Positions 27,616 to 39,168 of a DNA stretch of 64,000 nucleotides are shown piece after piece. The notes under the pieces were generated by a model. That model ran no database searches and was not told where the DNA came from. It worked only from the letters and a program-made list of their open reading frames with translations. Position numbers and translations under genes: made by a program. The stretch lies in the NCBI RefSeq assembly GCF_018409545.1, contig NZ_AP024563.1, positions 1,318,755 through 1,382,754 on the forward strand, given 5' to 3'. The stretch's first letter is position 1. The number at the start of each line of letters is the position of its first letter. This DNA comes from Allochromatium tepidum. Lineage in GTDB: Bacteria > Pseudomonadota > Gammaproteobacteria > Chromatiales > Chromatiaceae.

Positions 27616-28125
27616 GTGTCCATTCACTGCGACGTCAGCCCGACTGAGATCAAGCAGGCCAACATCCCGCACGAGTTGTTCCTCACCAATATGGTCGGCA
27701 ACCATATCCTGATGGCGGTGGCGCTCGGCGGGATCTTCGGCAGCGCCCCTTGGGCCATGCTGATCGTGCCGCTCGTCTCCTTCGCCATCCTCAGCTACAC
27801 GCTCCTTCGCGCACGCCGGTCGCGCCGCTACGATTCCTGGTATGTGATGTGTCACTGGCAGGTGTGCGCGCGCCGTAGCCGGATCTTCATGGCGATGCTC
27901 GGGCTGCTGCTGGTGGTGGCGGGGCTGGGCTCGCTGGGCTATGCCAATGGACTCATGATCAAGGAGGCCGCCATCGCGCTGGTGATCGGCATCGGTATCC
28001 TGCCGATGATGGTCACGCTCCTGGTGCTGGTCATGATCGAGTCCGACGCACTCTATCACGCCAATCAGGCCAAGCTACCGGCCTGGGTCGTCGCGCGTTT
28101 TCCACGTCCGTCCGGCGATCTTTGA
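27616..28125 (+). CDS. Hypothetical membrane protein
   Basis: A 169-residue protein with hydrophobic segments around HILMAVALGGIFG, WAMLIVPLVSFAILSYTLL, IFMAMLGLLLVVAGLGSLGYA and AALALVIGIGILPMMVTLLVLVMIE-like sequence, so about four membrane helices. An N-terminal cytosolic piece contains two histidines and a cysteine (IHCDVSPTEIKQANIPHE). The start is GTG 27616, preceded by GAGGAA overlapping the moeB stop. It probably shares a transcript with moeB. I do not recognise the family and assign no function. Confidence 0.75.
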   Translation: MSIHCDVSPTEIKQANIPHELFLTNMVGNHILMAVALGGIFGSAPWAMLIVPLVSFAILSYTLLRARRSRRYDSWYVMCHWQVCARRSRIFMAMLGLLLVVAGLGSLGYANGLMIKEAAIALVIGIGILPMMVTLLVLVMIESDALYHANQAKLPAWVVARFPRPSGDL

Positions 28126-28164
28126 TCTTTGATGCCGTTTGGTTTCGAGCGCGCTCTCCGGTAA

Positions 28165-28935
<771 letters not shown>

Positions 28936-29024
28936 AGTCTTCAGGGCCGGGACTCGATGGACATTTGGTCCAATCACTGATCGAACATCCACAATGATTC
29001 GCCTATTCGCGGGAGTAACGCAGA

Positions 29025-29879
29025 ATGTCTGACTCTGAAGAAAAAAAACCGGCTCGTTCCGGTCTCGGCTGGTTTCCGAAGCTCATCCTCTGGGCGGCGG
29101 TCATCGGCTTTGGCTATGTCTATCTCAGTTCGGTCGATCGCGAGGGCGGCGGCACCACAGCTTCGTCCATGCTCGACTCGATCGCCAAGCTGAGCCCGGT
29201 CTCGCTGTCGTCGCTGCCGGGCTTCTCCGACAAGGACGAGTCCGCCGCCGAGTCGACCGAAACGGCCCAGGCGGACGCCGCGCCCAAGACCGAAGCCCCA
29301 GCCAAGCCGATCGCCCAGACCGAATCGTCCTCCAAGCCCACTGAATCGACCGAGACGCCAAAGGTCGCCGAGGCCCCCAAGCCCGCGCCCCAGCCGCCGG
29401 TCAGCTATGCCGCCGCCGCCCTGAAGGCGCCCGCCGAACCCAAGTCCGCTCCGTCGACCCCGGCGCCGGCCGAGACCGCGAAGCCGGCTCCGGCCCCGGT
29501 CGCCCCTGCTGTTTCGTCGCCCGTCGAACAGCCAGCCTCAGCTCCGGTTGCAGCGGCCCCCAAGGCGCCGGCTGCGGCTCAACCCGAGCCGATGTCGCCG
29601 CCGCCCGCCATGTCTGCTCCGAGCGAGCGTGCCCCCATGACGCGGATGCCGGCCAACGAATGGGCCGCTCAGCGTGAGCAGCAACGCGCCGAGATGATGG
29701 CTCAGTACGAAGCCATGCGTCGCGAGGCCGACGAGCGGATGCGCCAGTACTGGGGCCGGATGCGTGAGGTCATGCCCATGCCGGCGATGCCTTACGGCCA
29801 TCCGGGTTATGCCCCAGGCTACGCGCCCGGTTATGCACCGGGCTATGCGCCTGGCGTCTATGGCCCTCCGGTGCGCTGA
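29025..29879 (+). CDS. Membrane-anchored Ala/Pro-rich protein with C-terminal PGYA repeats
   Basis: A 284-residue low-complexity protein. A single membrane helix (LILWAAVIGFGYVYLSS) at residues about 18-36 is followed by a long Ala/Pro/Glu/Lys-rich region of about 170 residues. Next comes a charged Met/Arg/Glu stretch (AAQREQQRAEMMAQYEAMRREADERM, likely helical). The tail has tandem PGYA units (HPGYAPGYAPGYAPGYA). The long linker suggests a protein reaching across the periplasm. I recognise no family. A RBS-like GGGAG lies 9 bases before ATG 29025. Confidence 0.65.
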   Translation: MSDSEEKKPARSGLGWFPKLILWAAVIGFGYVYLSSVDREGGGTTASSMLDSIAKLSPVSLSSLPGFSDKDESAAESTETAQADAAPKTEAPAKPIAQTESSSKPTESTETPKVAEAPKPAPQPPVSYAAAALKAPAEPKSAPSTPAPAETAKPAPAPVAPAVSSPVEQPASAPVAAAPKAPAAAQPEPMSPPPAMSAPSERAPMTRMPANEWAAQREQQRAEMMAQYEAMRREADERMRQYWGRMREVMPMPAMPYGHPGYAPGYAPGYAPGYAPGVYGPPVR

Positions 29880-30008
29880 TTCGACTGCTTCACCGTGGTG
29901 CCCGCCCTGGGCGCCCGGTGACGTCGGCAGGCCGCAACCGCCTGTCGAGGCATGGCACGATCCCCGGCTTCGAGCCTGCGTGAACGTGCCGTTTCCTCGA
30001 CGTGCGCC

Positions 30009-30037
30009 TTGAAATCGCCTGAATTGGGGTGTATAGT
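30009..30037 (+). promoter_or_regulatory. Strong sigma-70 promoter for the rimP-nusA-infB operon
   Basis: TTGAAA (30009-30014) and TATAGT (30032-30037) are separated by 17 bases, close to the ideal consensus and spacing. It lies 174 bases before the rimP start. Confidence 0.75.
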
Positions 30038-30089
30038 TTCGCTTCTTAAGGAACAGGCGGATCCGGTAACACAGAATCGTCGTCATGAG

Positions 30090-30109
30090 ACCCCGTTACG
30101 GGGTTTTTT
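30090..30109 (+). terminator. Leader terminator 1 upstream of rimP
   Basis: ACCCCG-tta-CGGGGT followed by six Ts is a compact intrinsic terminator about 53 bases after the promoter -10 box and 100 bases before rimP. Because it lies between the promoter and the operon it is a candidate attenuator. Confidence 0.75.
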
Positions 30110-30168
30110 ATCGCTCGCGAAAAACGGCGCCGATCAGCCGTCCGGACGGCTTGGGCAGGGTTATGAAG

Positions 30169-30192
30169 TTGGGCCTATGGCCCAATTTTTGT
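30169..30192 (+). terminator. Leader terminator 2 upstream of rimP
   Basis: TTGGGCC-tat-GGCCCAA followed by TTTTTG forms a second intrinsic terminator ending about 20 bases before the rimP start. A perfect palindrome GCCGTCCGGACGGC lies just upstream at 30137-30150 and could take part in alternative folding. Confidence 0.75.
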
Positions 30193-30210
30193 TTCTACGG
30201 GGCGCACAGT

Positions 30211-30687
30211 ATGCAACCGGCCGATAGCCAACTCACACTTCTGGCACGACGTGTCGTCGAGCCTCTGGGCTACGAGCTGGTTGGCGTCGAGTATTTTCAA
30301 AAGGGCGGCGGAGCCACGCTGCGGGTCTACATCGACCACGAGCGCGGCATCACCCTGGACGACTGCACGGCGGTCAGCCATCAGTTGAGCGGCGTACTGG
30401 ATGTCGAGGATCCGATCTCGGATCAGTACGACCTGGAAGTCTCCTCGCCCGGCCTGGATCGCCCCCTGGTGTTCCCCGAACATTTCGAGCGCTTCGCCGG
30501 AAGCCGTGTCCGTGTGCGTCTGAGCGAGAAGGTCGAGGGACGGCGCAAGCTGGAAGGCGTCCTCCTGGGACTGGCGCCGGGCGGCATCGCACTGCGCGCC
30601 GAGGAGCGCGACTGGGAGATCCCCTTGACGAGCATCGACTCGGCCCGTCTGATCCCCGACTTCCGGGCGCGCCCGGATTCGCACTGA
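30211..30687 (+). CDS. rimP: Ribosome maturation factor RimP
   Basis: A 158-residue factor needed for maturation of the 30S subunit. It begins [23 protein letters not shown], has the conserved [16 protein letters not shown] and the family signature [14 protein letters not shown]. It is the first gene of the rimP-nusA-infB-rbfA-truB operon. ATG 30211 is chosen; a weak purine-rich GGGGCGC lies upstream. Two intrinsic terminators in the leader suggest that expression is attenuated. Confidence 0.96.
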   Translation: MQPADSQLTLLARRVVEPLGYELVGVEYFQKGGGATLRVYIDHERGITLDDCTAVSHQLSGVLDVEDPISDQYDLEVSSPGLDRPLVFPEHFERFAGSRVRVRLSEKVEGRRKLEGVLLGLAPGGIALRAEERDWEIPLTSIDSARLIPDFRARPDSH

Positions 30688-30736
30688 CACCCGTCGTTTT
30701 TCACTCTGGCCGCAGTTCAAGCTGGATATTGGTGGA

Positions 30737-32236
30737 ATGAGCAAAGAGATCCTGAATGTCGTTGAAGCCGTCTCCAACGAGAAGGACGTCCCCGAAGGCG
30801 TGATCTTCGAGGCGATCGAGGCGGCGCTCGCCTCGGCGACCCGCAAGAAGCATGGCGGCGAGATCGACGTGCGCGTGTCCATCGATCGCAAGACCGGCAA
30901 CTATCGCTCCTTCCGGCGCTGGGAGATCGTCCCCGATCCCGAAAGCGGCATGCTGGAGGCGCCGTCGCGCCAGATCACCGCCTCGGCGGCGGCCATCCTG
31001 GAGCCGGATCTGAACATCGGCGATTTCATGGAGGAAGAGATCGAATCCGAATTCTTCGGCCGTATCGCCGCCCAGACCGCCAAGCAGGTCATCTTGCAGA
31101 AGGTGCGCGATGCCGAGCGCGCCAAGATCGTCGACGCCTTCGCCGCGCGCCGGGGTCAGCTCGTCACCGGCATCGTCAAGAAGGCCGAACGCGGCACCAT
31201 CCTGCTCGATCTGGGCAACAACGCTGAGGCGCTCATCCCGCGCGATCACGTCATCCCACGCGAATCCGTGCGTCCGGGCGATCGTCTGCGCGGCTATCTC
31301 TATGATGTGCGTTCAGAGCCGAAAGGACCGCAGCTCTTCGTCAGCCGTACCGCGCCCGAGCTCCTGATCGAACTCTTCAAGCTCGAAGTGCCCGAGGTCG
31401 GCGAGGGGCTGATCGAGATCCTGGGCGCGGCGCGCGATCCGGGCGTGCGCGCCAAGATCGCGGTGCGCACCCGCGACCCGCGCATCGATCCGGTCGGAGC
31501 CTGTGTCGGCATGCGCGGCTCGCGCGTGCAGGCCGTCTCCAACGAACTCAACGGCGAGCGCGTCGACATCATCCTCTGGGACGAGAACCCGGCGCAGTTC
31601 GTCATCAATGCCATGTCGCCGGCGGACGTCGTCTCCATCGTCATCGACGAGGAGGCGCGCAGCATGGATGTCGCCGTCAAGGAAGAGAATCTGGCCCAGG
31701 CCATCGGCCGTTTCGGTCAGAACGTCCGGCTCGCGACCCAGCTCAGCGGCTGGGAGCTGAACGTCATGAACGAGAAGGACGCCGCCGCCAAGAGCGAGCA
31801 GGAAGCGCGCCGTTCGGCACAGGTGTTCATGGATCAGTTGGGCATCGACGAGGGGCTGGCCATGCTCCTGGTCGAGGAAGGTTTTTCGAGCGTCGACGAA
31901 GTGGCCTATGTGCCGCTGGAGGAGATGCGCGCCATCGATGAGCTCGACGAAGAGACCATCGAGCTACTGCGCGAGCGCGCCAGCGACGTCCTGGTCACGC
32001 GCGCCATCGCCACCGAGGAAGTCGACGAAGTGGGTGGGCTGAGTCTGTCGGCGCTGGAGGGCATGGACGAGACACTCGTCGCGGTGCTCGCCGAGCGCGG
32101 TATCGAGACCCTGGACGATCTCGCCGACCTGGCGGTCGACGACCTCATGGAGATCGAGGGCATGGACGAAGAGCGGGCCGCCCGTTTGATCATGCAGGCG
32201 CGCGAGCCGATGTTCGCGAATGCCCCAGAGGAATAG
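30737..32236 (+). CDS. nusA: Transcription termination/antitermination protein NusA
   Basis: A 499-residue RNA polymerase-binding factor. It has the N-terminal polymerase-binding domain ([20 protein letters not shown]), an S1 domain ([22 protein letters not shown]), two KH domains ([26 protein letters not shown] and [19 protein letters not shown]) and two acidic C-terminal repeats ([15 protein letters not shown] and [15 protein letters not shown]), as in E. coli. NusA commonly regulates its own operon through leader terminators, which fits the hairpins found before rimP. Confidence 0.98.
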   Translation: MSKEILNVVEAVSNEKDVPEGVIFEAIEAALASATRKKHGGEIDVRVSIDRKTGNYRSFRRWEIVPDPESGMLEAPSRQITASAAAILEPDLNIGDFMEEEIESEFFGRIAAQTAKQVILQKVRDAERAKIVDAFAARRGQLVTGIVKKAERGTILLDLGNNAEALIPRDHVIPRESVRPGDRLRGYLYDVRSEPKGPQLFVSRTAPELLIELFKLEVPEVGEGLIEILGAARDPGVRAKIAVRTRDPRIDPVGACVGMRGSRVQAVSNELNGERVDIILWDENPAQFVINAMSPADVVSIVIDEEARSMDVAVKEENLAQAIGRFGQNVRLATQLSGWELNVMNEKDAAAKSEQEARRSAQVFMDQLGIDEGLAMLLVEEGFSSVDEVAYVPLEEMRAIDELDEETIELLRERASDVLVTRAIATEEVDEVGGLSLSALEGMDETLVAVLAERGIETLDDLADLAVDDLMEIEGMDEERAARLIMQAREPMFANAPEE

Positions 32237-32255
32237 AGGTACAAAGGGTCAGTCC

Positions 32256-35021
32256 ATGAGTGAAGTCACGGTCAAGCAACTCGCCTCAACGGTCGGCATT
32301 CCGGTCGAGCGACTCCTAACCCAGTTGAAGGACGCCGGTATCAGCGCCGGTGATGCGGATTTCAAGCTGACGGAGCAGGAAAAGGTCCAACTGCTCGCCT
32401 ATCTGCGCCGCAGTCACGGCAAGGGCGAGGCCGACGGCGGCCCCGATCAGGTCACGATCAAGCGCAAGTCGGTCAGCGAACTGCGTGTTCCGCCGGCGGC
32501 CGCGCCGCGTAGCAATACGCCGAATTCGCGTCCGGCTCCGGCGGGGCGCGGCGGCGGCAAGACGGTGAGCGTCGAAGTCCGACGCAAGCGCACCTATGTC
32601 AAGCGCGTCGACGAGCCAGGTACAGGCGGCACGCCTGCACCGAAGCGGCAATCCAATGATCGCAGCCGCGCCGGACGCGAGCGCGCGGCGGCCACCAGCG
32701 CCGTGATCGATGAGTCACGGCGGCGCGCGGCTCTGGAAGCGATGCGCGCCGAGCAGGAAGCGCGTCGTCTCGCCGACCAGGAAGAGCAGGAGCGCCGCGC
32801 CCGCGAGGAAGAAGCGCGTCTAGAGGAAGAGCGCCGTCAGGCCGCCGAGGCACGCCGTCGCGCCGAGGAAGAAGCACGCCGGCAGGCCGAGCGCGAGGCC
32901 GCCGAGCTTCAGGCGCGCGGTGTGACCGAAGACGTCGACGTCGAGGTGACGGCTGAGGCCGACGAAGCCCAGGCCGAGACCGAGACGCCCGCGCGTCGCG
33001 CCGAAGCGGCCAAGCCGAAGAAGACCGCGAAGAAGGTCTTCGAGCCGGTCGAGAAAGAGAAGGAAAAAGACCGTCCGGCCAAGAAGGTCGGGCGCAAGGA
33101 GGCCGCACCGGTGCGTGTCCGTGATATCGCGGTCGCCGGACGTGGCGAGTATGAAGACATCGACGGTCCCGGCGGCGGTCGCGGTCCGCGTCGGCGCAAG
33201 AAGTCCTCCAAGCCGCAGCTCCAGGACAAGCATGCCTTCCAGAAGCCCACGGCCCCGGTCGTGCGTGAGGTCGAGATCCCGGAGGCCATCACGGTCGCCG
33301 AGCTGGCCAATCGTATGTCGGTCAAGGCATCCGTGGTCGTCAAGGAGCTGTTCAAGCAGGGCATGATGGTCACCATCAACCAGAACCTCGATCGCGACAC
33401 GGCGATCCTGGTGGTCGAGGAGATGGGCCACAAGGCCGTCGTCGCCGACGAGCGCGACGCCGAAGGCACGCTGCTCGACGAGATGCAGGAGCAGGAGGGC
33501 CAGTTCGAGGCCCTGCCGCGTCCGCCCGTCGTCACCATCATGGGCCACGTCGACCACGGCAAGACCTCGCTGCTCGACTACATCCGCCGCACCCGTGTGG
33601 CTTCGGGCGAGGCCGGCGGCATCACGCAACACATCGGCGCCTATCACGTCGAGACCGACAAGGGCACGGTGTCCTTCCTCGACACCCCAGGTCACGCAGC
33701 CTTCTCGGCCATGCGTGCGCGTGGCGCCAAGGTGACGGACATCGTCATCCTGGTGGTCGCGGCCGACGACGGCGTCATGCCGCAGACGGTCGAGGCGATC
33801 CAGCATGCGCGCGCCGCCGGCGTGCCGCTGATCGTGGCCATCAACAAGATGGACAAGCCCGAGGCCAACCCCGACAAGGTGATGCAGGAACTCACCAAGT
33901 ACGAGGTGCTGACCGAGGAATGGGGCGGCGACACCATGATGGTCAAGGTCTCGGCCAAGGCCGGTCTCGGTATCGACGAGCTGCTCGACGCCATCCTGCT
34001 CCAGGCCGAGGTGCTCGAACTCAAGGCTCCGGTCGAGGGTCCGGCGCGCGGCGCCATCGTCGAATCCAGTCTCGACAAGGGACGCGGTCCGGTGGCGACG
34101 GTGCTGGTGCAGTCCGGCACGCTCCGGCGCGGTGACATCATCGTCTCGGGTGGTGAATACGGTCGTGTGCGCGCCATGTTCGACGAGTCGGGCGCGCCGG
34201 TCGAATCGGCCGGTCCCTCGATCCCGGTGCAGGTGCTGGGTCTGTCGGGCACGCCGAACGCCGGTGACGACGTCATCACGGTCAGCGACGAGCGTCGTGC
34301 CCGTGAGGTCGCCGAGTTCCGCGCCGCCCGGTCGCGTCAGAGCCGTTTCGACGAGCAGCGCGGCGTGAGTCTCGACCAGCTCTTCACCCAGCTCAAGGAC
34401 GGCGAGCAGAAGGCGGTCAACCTCATCCTCAAGGCCGATGTGCAGGGCAGTCTGGAAGCACTGCGCGAGAGTCTGCTCAAGCTCACCAACGACGAGGTCA
34501 AGGTCGCCATCGTCGCCTCGGGCGTGGGCGGGATCACCGAATCCGACGCCAACCTGGCCGTCACCTCGAATGCGATCCTGCTCGGCTTCAACGTCCGTGC
34601 CGATGCCGCTGCGCGTCGCGTGGTCGAGGAAAAGGGTCTGGATCTGCGTTACTACAGCATCATCTACGAGCTGATCGACGAGGTGAAGCAGGCGATCTCG
34701 GGTCTCTTGAGTCCGATCGTCACCGAGGAGATCATCGGCCTCGCGGAAGTGCGCGATGTGTTCCGGTCCTCGAAGTTCGGTGCGGTGGCCGGTTGTATGG
34801 TGGTCGAGGGCGTCATCAAGCGTAACAACCCGATCCGCGTGCTGCGCAACAATGTCGTGGTCTACGAGGGCGCGCTCGAATCGCTGCGTCGCTTCAAGGA
34901 CGACGTGGCCGAGGTCAAGCACGGCATGGAATGCGGTATCGGCGTGAAGAACTACAACGACGTGCAGCCCGGCGACCAGATCGAGGTCTTCGAGCGTACC
35001 GAGAAGGCCCGTGTCCTGTGA
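32256..35021 (+). CDS. infB: Translation initiation factor IF-2
   Basis: A 921-residue GTPase that brings initiator tRNA to the 30S subunit. The N-terminal IF2-N module ([23 protein letters not shown]) is followed by a long charged Ala/Arg/Glu coiled region at residues about 110-300, a second IF2-N module and the G domain. G motifs are [26 protein letters not shown] and NKMD. ATG 32256 is used; internal starts that yield IF2-beta and -gamma elsewhere were not examined. It overlaps rbfA by GTGA. Confidence 0.98.
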   Translation: MSEVTVKQLASTVGIPVERLLTQLKDAGISAGDADFKLTEQEKVQLLAYLRRSHGKGEADGGPDQVTIKRKSVSELRVPPAAAPRSNTPNSRPAPAGRGGGKTVSVEVRRKRTYVKRVDEPGTGGTPAPKRQSNDRSRAGRERAAATSAVIDESRRRAALEAMRAEQEARRLADQEEQERRAREEEARLEEERRQAAEARRRAEEEARRQAEREAAELQARGVTEDVDVEVTAEADEAQAETETPARRAEAAKPKKTAKKVFEPVEKEKEKDRPAKKVGRKEAAPVRVRDIAVAGRGEYEDIDGPGGGRGPRRRKKSSKPQLQDKHAFQKPTAPVVREVEIPEAITVAELANRMSVKASVVVKELFKQGMMVTINQNLDRDTAILVVEEMGHKAVVADERDAEGTLLDEMQEQEGQFEALPRPPVVTIMGHVDHGKTSLLDYIRRTRVASGEAGGITQHIGAYHVETDKGTVSFLDTPGHAAFSAMRARGAKVTDIVILVVAADDGVMPQTVEAIQHARAAGVPLIVAINKMDKPEANPDKVMQELTKYEVLTEEWGGDTMMVKVSAKAGLGIDELLDAILLQAEVLELKAPVEGPARGAIVESSLDKGRGPVATVLVQSGTLRRGDIIVSGGEYGRVRAMFDESGAPVESAGPSIPVQVLGLSGTPNAGDDVITVSDERRAREVAEFRAARSRQSRFDEQRGVSLDQLFTQLKDGEQKAVNLILKADVQGSLEALRESLLKLTNDEVKVAIVASGVGGITESDANLAVTSNAILLGFNVRADAAARRVVEEKGLDLRYYSIIYELIDEVKQAISGLLSPIVTEEIIGLAEVRDVFRSSKFGAVAGCMVVEGVIKRNNPIRVLRNNVVVYEGALESLRRFKDDVAEVKHGMECGIGVKNYNDVQPGDQIEVFERTEKARVL

Positions 35022-35401
35022 ACGAACGTGAATTCGACCGCACCGAGCGTATCGGCGCCGAGATGAAGCGCGCACTGGCGGTGCTGGTGCGCGATCAGGT
35101 CAAGGATCCGCGTCTGGCCAACATCACGGTGCACGAGGTGCGGGTGACGCGCGATCTGGCCCATGCCAAGGTCTATTTCACCTGCTTCCCCAGCGACGAG
35201 GACACGCAGGCGCAGGAGCGGTTGCTCAACAAGCAGCTCGCCGGTTTCCTGCGCCATGCGCTGGCGCAAGAGGTGCGGTTGCGGGCCATGCCGCAACTGC
35301 ACTTCATCCACGACGAATCGATCGCAAAGGGCGAGCATCTGTCGAGCCTGATCGAACAGGCCGTCGCTCAGGAGCGGCCCGCGACTGAAGAGGAGCACTG
35401 A
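35018..35401 (+). CDS. rbfA: Ribosome-binding factor A
   Basis: A 127-residue KH-like protein that binds the 30S subunit late in assembly and helps 16S rRNA 5'-end processing. Family features are [41 protein letters not shown] and [25 protein letters not shown]. It starts at GTG 35018, overlapping the infB stop (GTGA), so it is translationally coupled. Confidence 0.96.
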   Translation: MNEREFDRTERIGAEMKRALAVLVRDQVKDPRLANITVHEVRVTRDLAHAKVYFTCFPSDEDTQAQERLLNKQLAGFLRHALAQEVRLRAMPQLHFIHDESIAKGEHLSSLIEQAVAQERPATEEEH

Positions 35402-35405
35402 GATC

Positions 35406-36323
35406 ATGGGACGCCGCCGTAATTCGGGACGCCCCGTGACCGGGATCCTGCTGTTGGACAAGCCGCTGGGCCTGTCTTCGAACGAGGCCCTGCAACGGGT
35501 CAAGCGCTATTATCGCGCCGCCAAGGCGGGGCATACCGGGAGTCTGGACCCCTTGGCGACCGGGCTGCTGCCCTGTTGTCTGGGCGATTCGACCAAGTTT
35601 TCGGCCTTCCTGCTGGATGCCGACAAACGCTATCGGGTGCGTGTGCGTCTGGGCGAGACCACGGCCACGGGCGATGCCGAAGGCGAGGTGCTGGAGCGCG
35701 CGCCGGTCGACGGCGTGACCGAGGTGCGTCTGCGCGAGGTGCTGTCAGGCTTCCTTGGTCCCATCGATCAGTTGCCGCCCATGTATTCGGCGGTCAAGCA
35801 TCAGGGGCAGCGGCTCTATGAGCTGGCGCGTCAGGGTCTGGAAGTCGAGCGCCAGACGCGCCGTATCGAGATCCATGCGCTCGAACTGCTGTCGATGGAA
35901 CTGCCCGAGATCGAACTCGACGTGCACTGTTCCAAGGGCACCTATGTTCGTACCCTAGCCGAGGACATCGGTCGCGAACTCGGCTGCGGCGCCCATGTGA
36001 GCGCCCTGCGTCGGACCGGCGTCGGCCACTATGCCGAGCCGGATGTGACCTTCGTCACCGGCGAGCAGATCGCCGCACTGGCCGAAGCCGAGGATTTCGC
36101 CGCGCTCGACGCCCTGCTGCTGCCGCTCGACAGCGCGCTCGGGCACTGTCCGGCACTGAAGCTCTCGGCGGATACGGCCTTCTATCTCGGGCAGGGACAG
36201 GCGGTGCTGGTGCCCCAGGCGCCGACCGAGGGTCTGGTCCGGCTCTACGACCCTTCATCGCATTTCCTGGGTGTCGGCGAGATCCGCGACGACGGGAAAG
36301 TCCAGCCCAAGCGTTTGATTTGA
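35406..36323 (+). CDS. truB: tRNA pseudouridine-55 synthase
   Basis: A 305-residue enzyme that converts U55 of the tRNA T-loop to pseudouridine. The catalytic aspartate is in [14 protein letters not shown], with [17 protein letters not shown] at the N-terminus, [18 protein letters not shown] and [17 protein letters not shown]. The C-terminal PUA-like portion is present. It follows rbfA by 4 bases in the conserved operon. Confidence 0.97.
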   Translation: MGRRRNSGRPVTGILLLDKPLGLSSNEALQRVKRYYRAAKAGHTGSLDPLATGLLPCCLGDSTKFSAFLLDADKRYRVRVRLGETTATGDAEGEVLERAPVDGVTEVRLREVLSGFLGPIDQLPPMYSAVKHQGQRLYELARQGLEVERQTRRIEIHALELLSMELPEIELDVHCSKGTYVRTLAEDIGRELGCGAHVSALRRTGVGHYAEPDVTFVTGEQIAALAEAEDFAALDALLLPLDSALGHCPALKLSADTAFYLGQGQAVLVPQAPTEGLVRLYDPSSHFLGVGEIRDDGKVQPKRLI

Positions 36324-36451
36324 TTCGTTCGGTTCCATGTTCGACCTGATGGAAACATCCCTGAAGTCATTGTTGGGGATGATCGCGACGGGATGACCCG
36401 TCCGACGCAGGTCTTTATTTTCGTGCTTCAACCATTTCGAGGAGATTTCCA

Positions 36452-36721
36452 ATGACAATGACCGCTGCCGACAAGAAGAAGGTCGTCGACGAATACGCGC
36501 GCAGCGAGCGCGACACCGGCTCGCCCGAGGTGCAGGTCGCGCTGCTGACCGCACGCATCCAGCAGTTGACCGACCACTTCAAGGAGCACACCCACGACCA
36601 TCACTCGCGTCGTGGCCTGGTACGCATGGTCAATTCGCGGCGTAAACTGCTCGACTATCTCAAGCGCAAGGATCTGGACCGCTATCGCGATCTGATCGCG
36701 CGCCTGGGTCTGCGTCGCTAA
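36452..36721 (+). CDS. rpsO: 30S ribosomal protein S15
   Basis: An 89-residue primary 16S rRNA-binding protein of normal length, with [22 protein letters not shown] and [22 protein letters not shown] strong ribosome-binding site GAGGAG lies 8 bases before ATG 36452. S15 represses its own mRNA in E. coli; the 128-base leader between truB and rpsO may hold such a site, but I cannot identify the pseudoknot by eye. Confidence 0.98.
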   Translation: MTMTAADKKKVVDEYARSERDTGSPEVQVALLTARIQQLTDHFKEHTHDHHSRRGLVRMVNSRRKLLDYLKRKDLDRYRDLIARLGLRR

Positions 36722-36929
36722 GTCTCCGCGTCGCACCCCGGCGAACGGGTGGTCGGCCGCCGGTCGCTCGTTCGTCCGCTCCCGGTGCGTCCAGCGCGAC
36801 GCGCGGCGAACCGACACCCTCCGCGCGGCCATCTCCGTTCGCACCGGCCCGAGCCGCAGGTTTGGAGTGCCCAGGGTCCGTCGCGCCGGCGGCCCAAACA
36901 CCCGAGCCAAACATCCAGAGGATTTATCT

Positions 36930-39029
36930 GTGATTCCCACCCCCATCGTTAAAGAGTTCCAATTCGGCAAGCAGACCGTCAGGCTGGAAACCGGCGAGAT
37001 CGCGCGCCAGGCCGATGGTGCCGTCCTGATCGACATGGACGACACCGTGGTCCTCGTGACGGTCGTGGTCGACAAGCGGCCGGGCGCGGAGCGCGACTTC
37101 CTGCCCCTGACGGTCGAGTATCAGGAAAAGACCTATGCCGCCGGACGCATCCCAGGCGGCTTTTTTCGGCGCGAGGGCCGTCCGAGCGAGGGCGAGATCC
37201 TCACAGCGCGTCTGATCGACCGTCCGATCCGCCCGCTGTTCGCCAAGGGTTTCTGCAACGAGGTGCAGATCATCGCCACCGTCAAGTCGCTGAACCCTTC
37301 GGTCAATCCCGAGGTTCCGGCGCTGATCGGTGCGTCCGCCGCGCTCGCGCTCTCGGGCGTACCCTTCAACGGCCCGATCGCCGCCGCGCGCGTCGGCTAC
37401 AAGAACGGTGAATACATCCTCAATCCAGCGGTGATCGGCCTGGGGCCGGACTCGGATCTGGATCTGGTGGTCGCCGGGACGGACAAGGCCGTGCTCATGG
37501 TCGAGTCCGAGGCGCGTGGGCTATCGGAAGACGTCATGCTCGGCGCGGTGCTCTTCGGGCACGAGCAGATGCAGGTCGCGATCCAGGCGATCCGCGAGCT
37601 GGCCGCCGTGGCCGGCAAGCCGGCGATGGACTGGACGCCGCATGTCATCGATCCGGCGCTGACCGAGCAGGTGCGCGCGGCCGGTGGCGAGGCGATTGCC
37701 GCCGCCTACCGCATCAAGGAAAAGCAGGCGCGTTATACCGCGCTCGGTACGGCGCGCACCGCCATCATCGAACAACTGTGCGCCGTCGAGACGCCCGCCT
37801 GGACCGAAGCTCAGGTCAAGGCGGCCATCGAGGCACTGGAGTCGACCACGGTGCGCGAGTCGATCCTGGCCGGCGAGCCGCGCATCGACGGGCGCGACAC
37901 CAAGACCGTGCGTCCGATCACCATCCGCACCGGCGTGCTGCCGCGCACCCACGGCTCGGCGCTCTTCACGCGCGGCGAGACCCAGGCGATGGTCATCACC
38001 ACGCTCGGTACCGAGCGCGACTCGCAGATCATCGATGCGCTGGAAGGCGAGCGGCGTGAGCACTTCATGCTGCATTACAACTTCCCGCCCTTCTGCGTCG
38101 GCGAGATCGGCCGTGTCGGCAGCCCCAAGCGGCGCGAGATCGGTCACGGACGTCTGGCCAAGCGTGGCGTGCTGGCGGTGATGCCGAGCATCGAAGAGTT
38201 CCCCTATTCGGTGCGCGTGGTCTCCGAGATCACCGAGTCCAACGGCTCCAGCTCGATGGCCAGCGTCTGCGGCACCAGTCTGGCGCTGATGGACGCGGGC
38301 GTGCCGATCAAGGCGCCGGTCGCCGGTGTCGCCATGGGTCTGATCAAGGAAGGCGAGCGCTTCGCGGTCCTCACCGACATCATGGGTGACGAAGACCACC
38401 TGGGCGACATGGACTTCAAGGTGGCGGGTACCGCCACCGGCATCAATGCGCTCCAGATGGACATCAAGATCGAGGGCATCACGCGCGAGATCATGGAGAT
38501 CGCCTTGGCTCAGGCCAAGGAAGGACGGCTGCATATCCTCGGCGAGATGAACAAGGTCATCGACTCGCATCGCGTCGAGATGTCCGAGCACGCCCCGCGC
38601 ATCATCGAGATGAAGATCCATCCCGAGAAGATCCGCGACGTCATCGGCAAGGGCGGCTCGGTCATCCGCGCCATCACCGAGGAGACGGGTGCGACCATCG
38701 ACATCAACGACGATGGCGTGGTCAAGATCTTCTCCGTGGTCAAGGCCGCCGGCGAGGAGGCCAAGCGCCGCATCCGTCTGATCACCGCCGATGTCGAGGT
38801 GGGCAAGGTCTACGAGGGCAAGGTCGCGCGTCTGATGGACTTCGGCGCCTTCGTCACCATCCTGCCCGGACGCGATGGGTTGGTGCACATCTCGCAGATC
38901 TGCGAGGAGCGCGTGCAGTCGGTCAGCGACAAGCTCAAGGAAGGCGACGTGGTGCGCGTCAAGGTGCTGGAGGTCGATAAGCAGGGCCGTATCCGTCTGA
39001 GCATGAAGGCGGTCGAACCGGGCGAATAA
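36930..39029 (+). CDS. pnp: Polyribonucleotide nucleotidyltransferase
   Basis: A 699-residue phosphorolytic 3'-5' exoribonuclease, part of the RNA degradosome in relatives. Two RNase PH domains are visible ([22 protein letters not shown] and [19 protein letters not shown] with GIAMGLI-like [10 protein letters not shown]). They are followed by a KH domain ([21 protein letters not shown]) and an S1 domain ([27 protein letters not shown]). The start is GTG 36930 with AGAGGA 8 bases upstream. It lies in the conserved rpsO-pnp order, and a terminator follows. Confidence 0.97.
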   Translation: MIPTPIVKEFQFGKQTVRLETGEIARQADGAVLIDMDDTVVLVTVVVDKRPGAERDFLPLTVEYQEKTYAAGRIPGGFFRREGRPSEGEILTARLIDRPIRPLFAKGFCNEVQIIATVKSLNPSVNPEVPALIGASAALALSGVPFNGPIAAARVGYKNGEYILNPAVIGLGPDSDLDLVVAGTDKAVLMVESEARGLSEDVMLGAVLFGHEQMQVAIQAIRELAAVAGKPAMDWTPHVIDPALTEQVRAAGGEAIAAAYRIKEKQARYTALGTARTAIIEQLCAVETPAWTEAQVKAAIEALESTTVRESILAGEPRIDGRDTKTVRPITIRTGVLPRTHGSALFTRGETQAMVITTLGTERDSQIIDALEGERREHFMLHYNFPPFCVGEIGRVGSPKRREIGHGRLAKRGVLAVMPSIEEFPYSVRVVSEITESNGSSSMASVCGTSLALMDAGVPIKAPVAGVAMGLIKEGERFAVLTDIMGDEDHLGDMDFKVAGTATGINALQMDIKIEGITREIMEIALAQAKEGRLHILGEMNKVIDSHRVEMSEHAPRIIEMKIHPEKIRDVIGKGGSVIRAITEETGATIDINDDGVVKIFSVVKAAGEEAKRRIRLITADVEVGKVYEGKVARLMDFGAFVTILPGRDGLVHISQICEERVQSVSDKLKEGDVVRVKVLEVDKQGRIRLSMKAVEPGE

Positions 39030-39084
39030 GACCGGCCGTACCAGTGCCGAGCGTCGGCCCGTCGGGTCGACGCCGAACGATCCG

Positions 39085-39120
39085 AACCGCGTATCGAGTC
39101 TTCATGCGCGGTTTGTTTTT
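39085..39120 (+). terminator. Rho-independent terminator after pnp
   Basis: AACCGCG and CGCGGTT pair across a 15-base loop and are followed by TGTTTTTT. It closes the rimP-pnp cluster. Confidence 0.75.
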
Positions 39121-39168
39121 TGCTTGGTAACTTGGTGCAACAGGCCATGTCGTGGGAGCCGGGACACC

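Noticed and set aside
29025-29879. A sulfur globule protein, because of the Pro-Gly-Tyr tail
   Set aside because: Known sulfur globule proteins are small, secreted and Gly/Tyr-rich over their whole length. This protein is larger, anchored and mostly Ala/Pro/Glu.
32820-35075. A 751-codon minus-strand frame opposite infB
   Set aside because: The composition is Asp/Leu/His-rich with no motif, and it mirrors the strongly conserved IF-2 gene.
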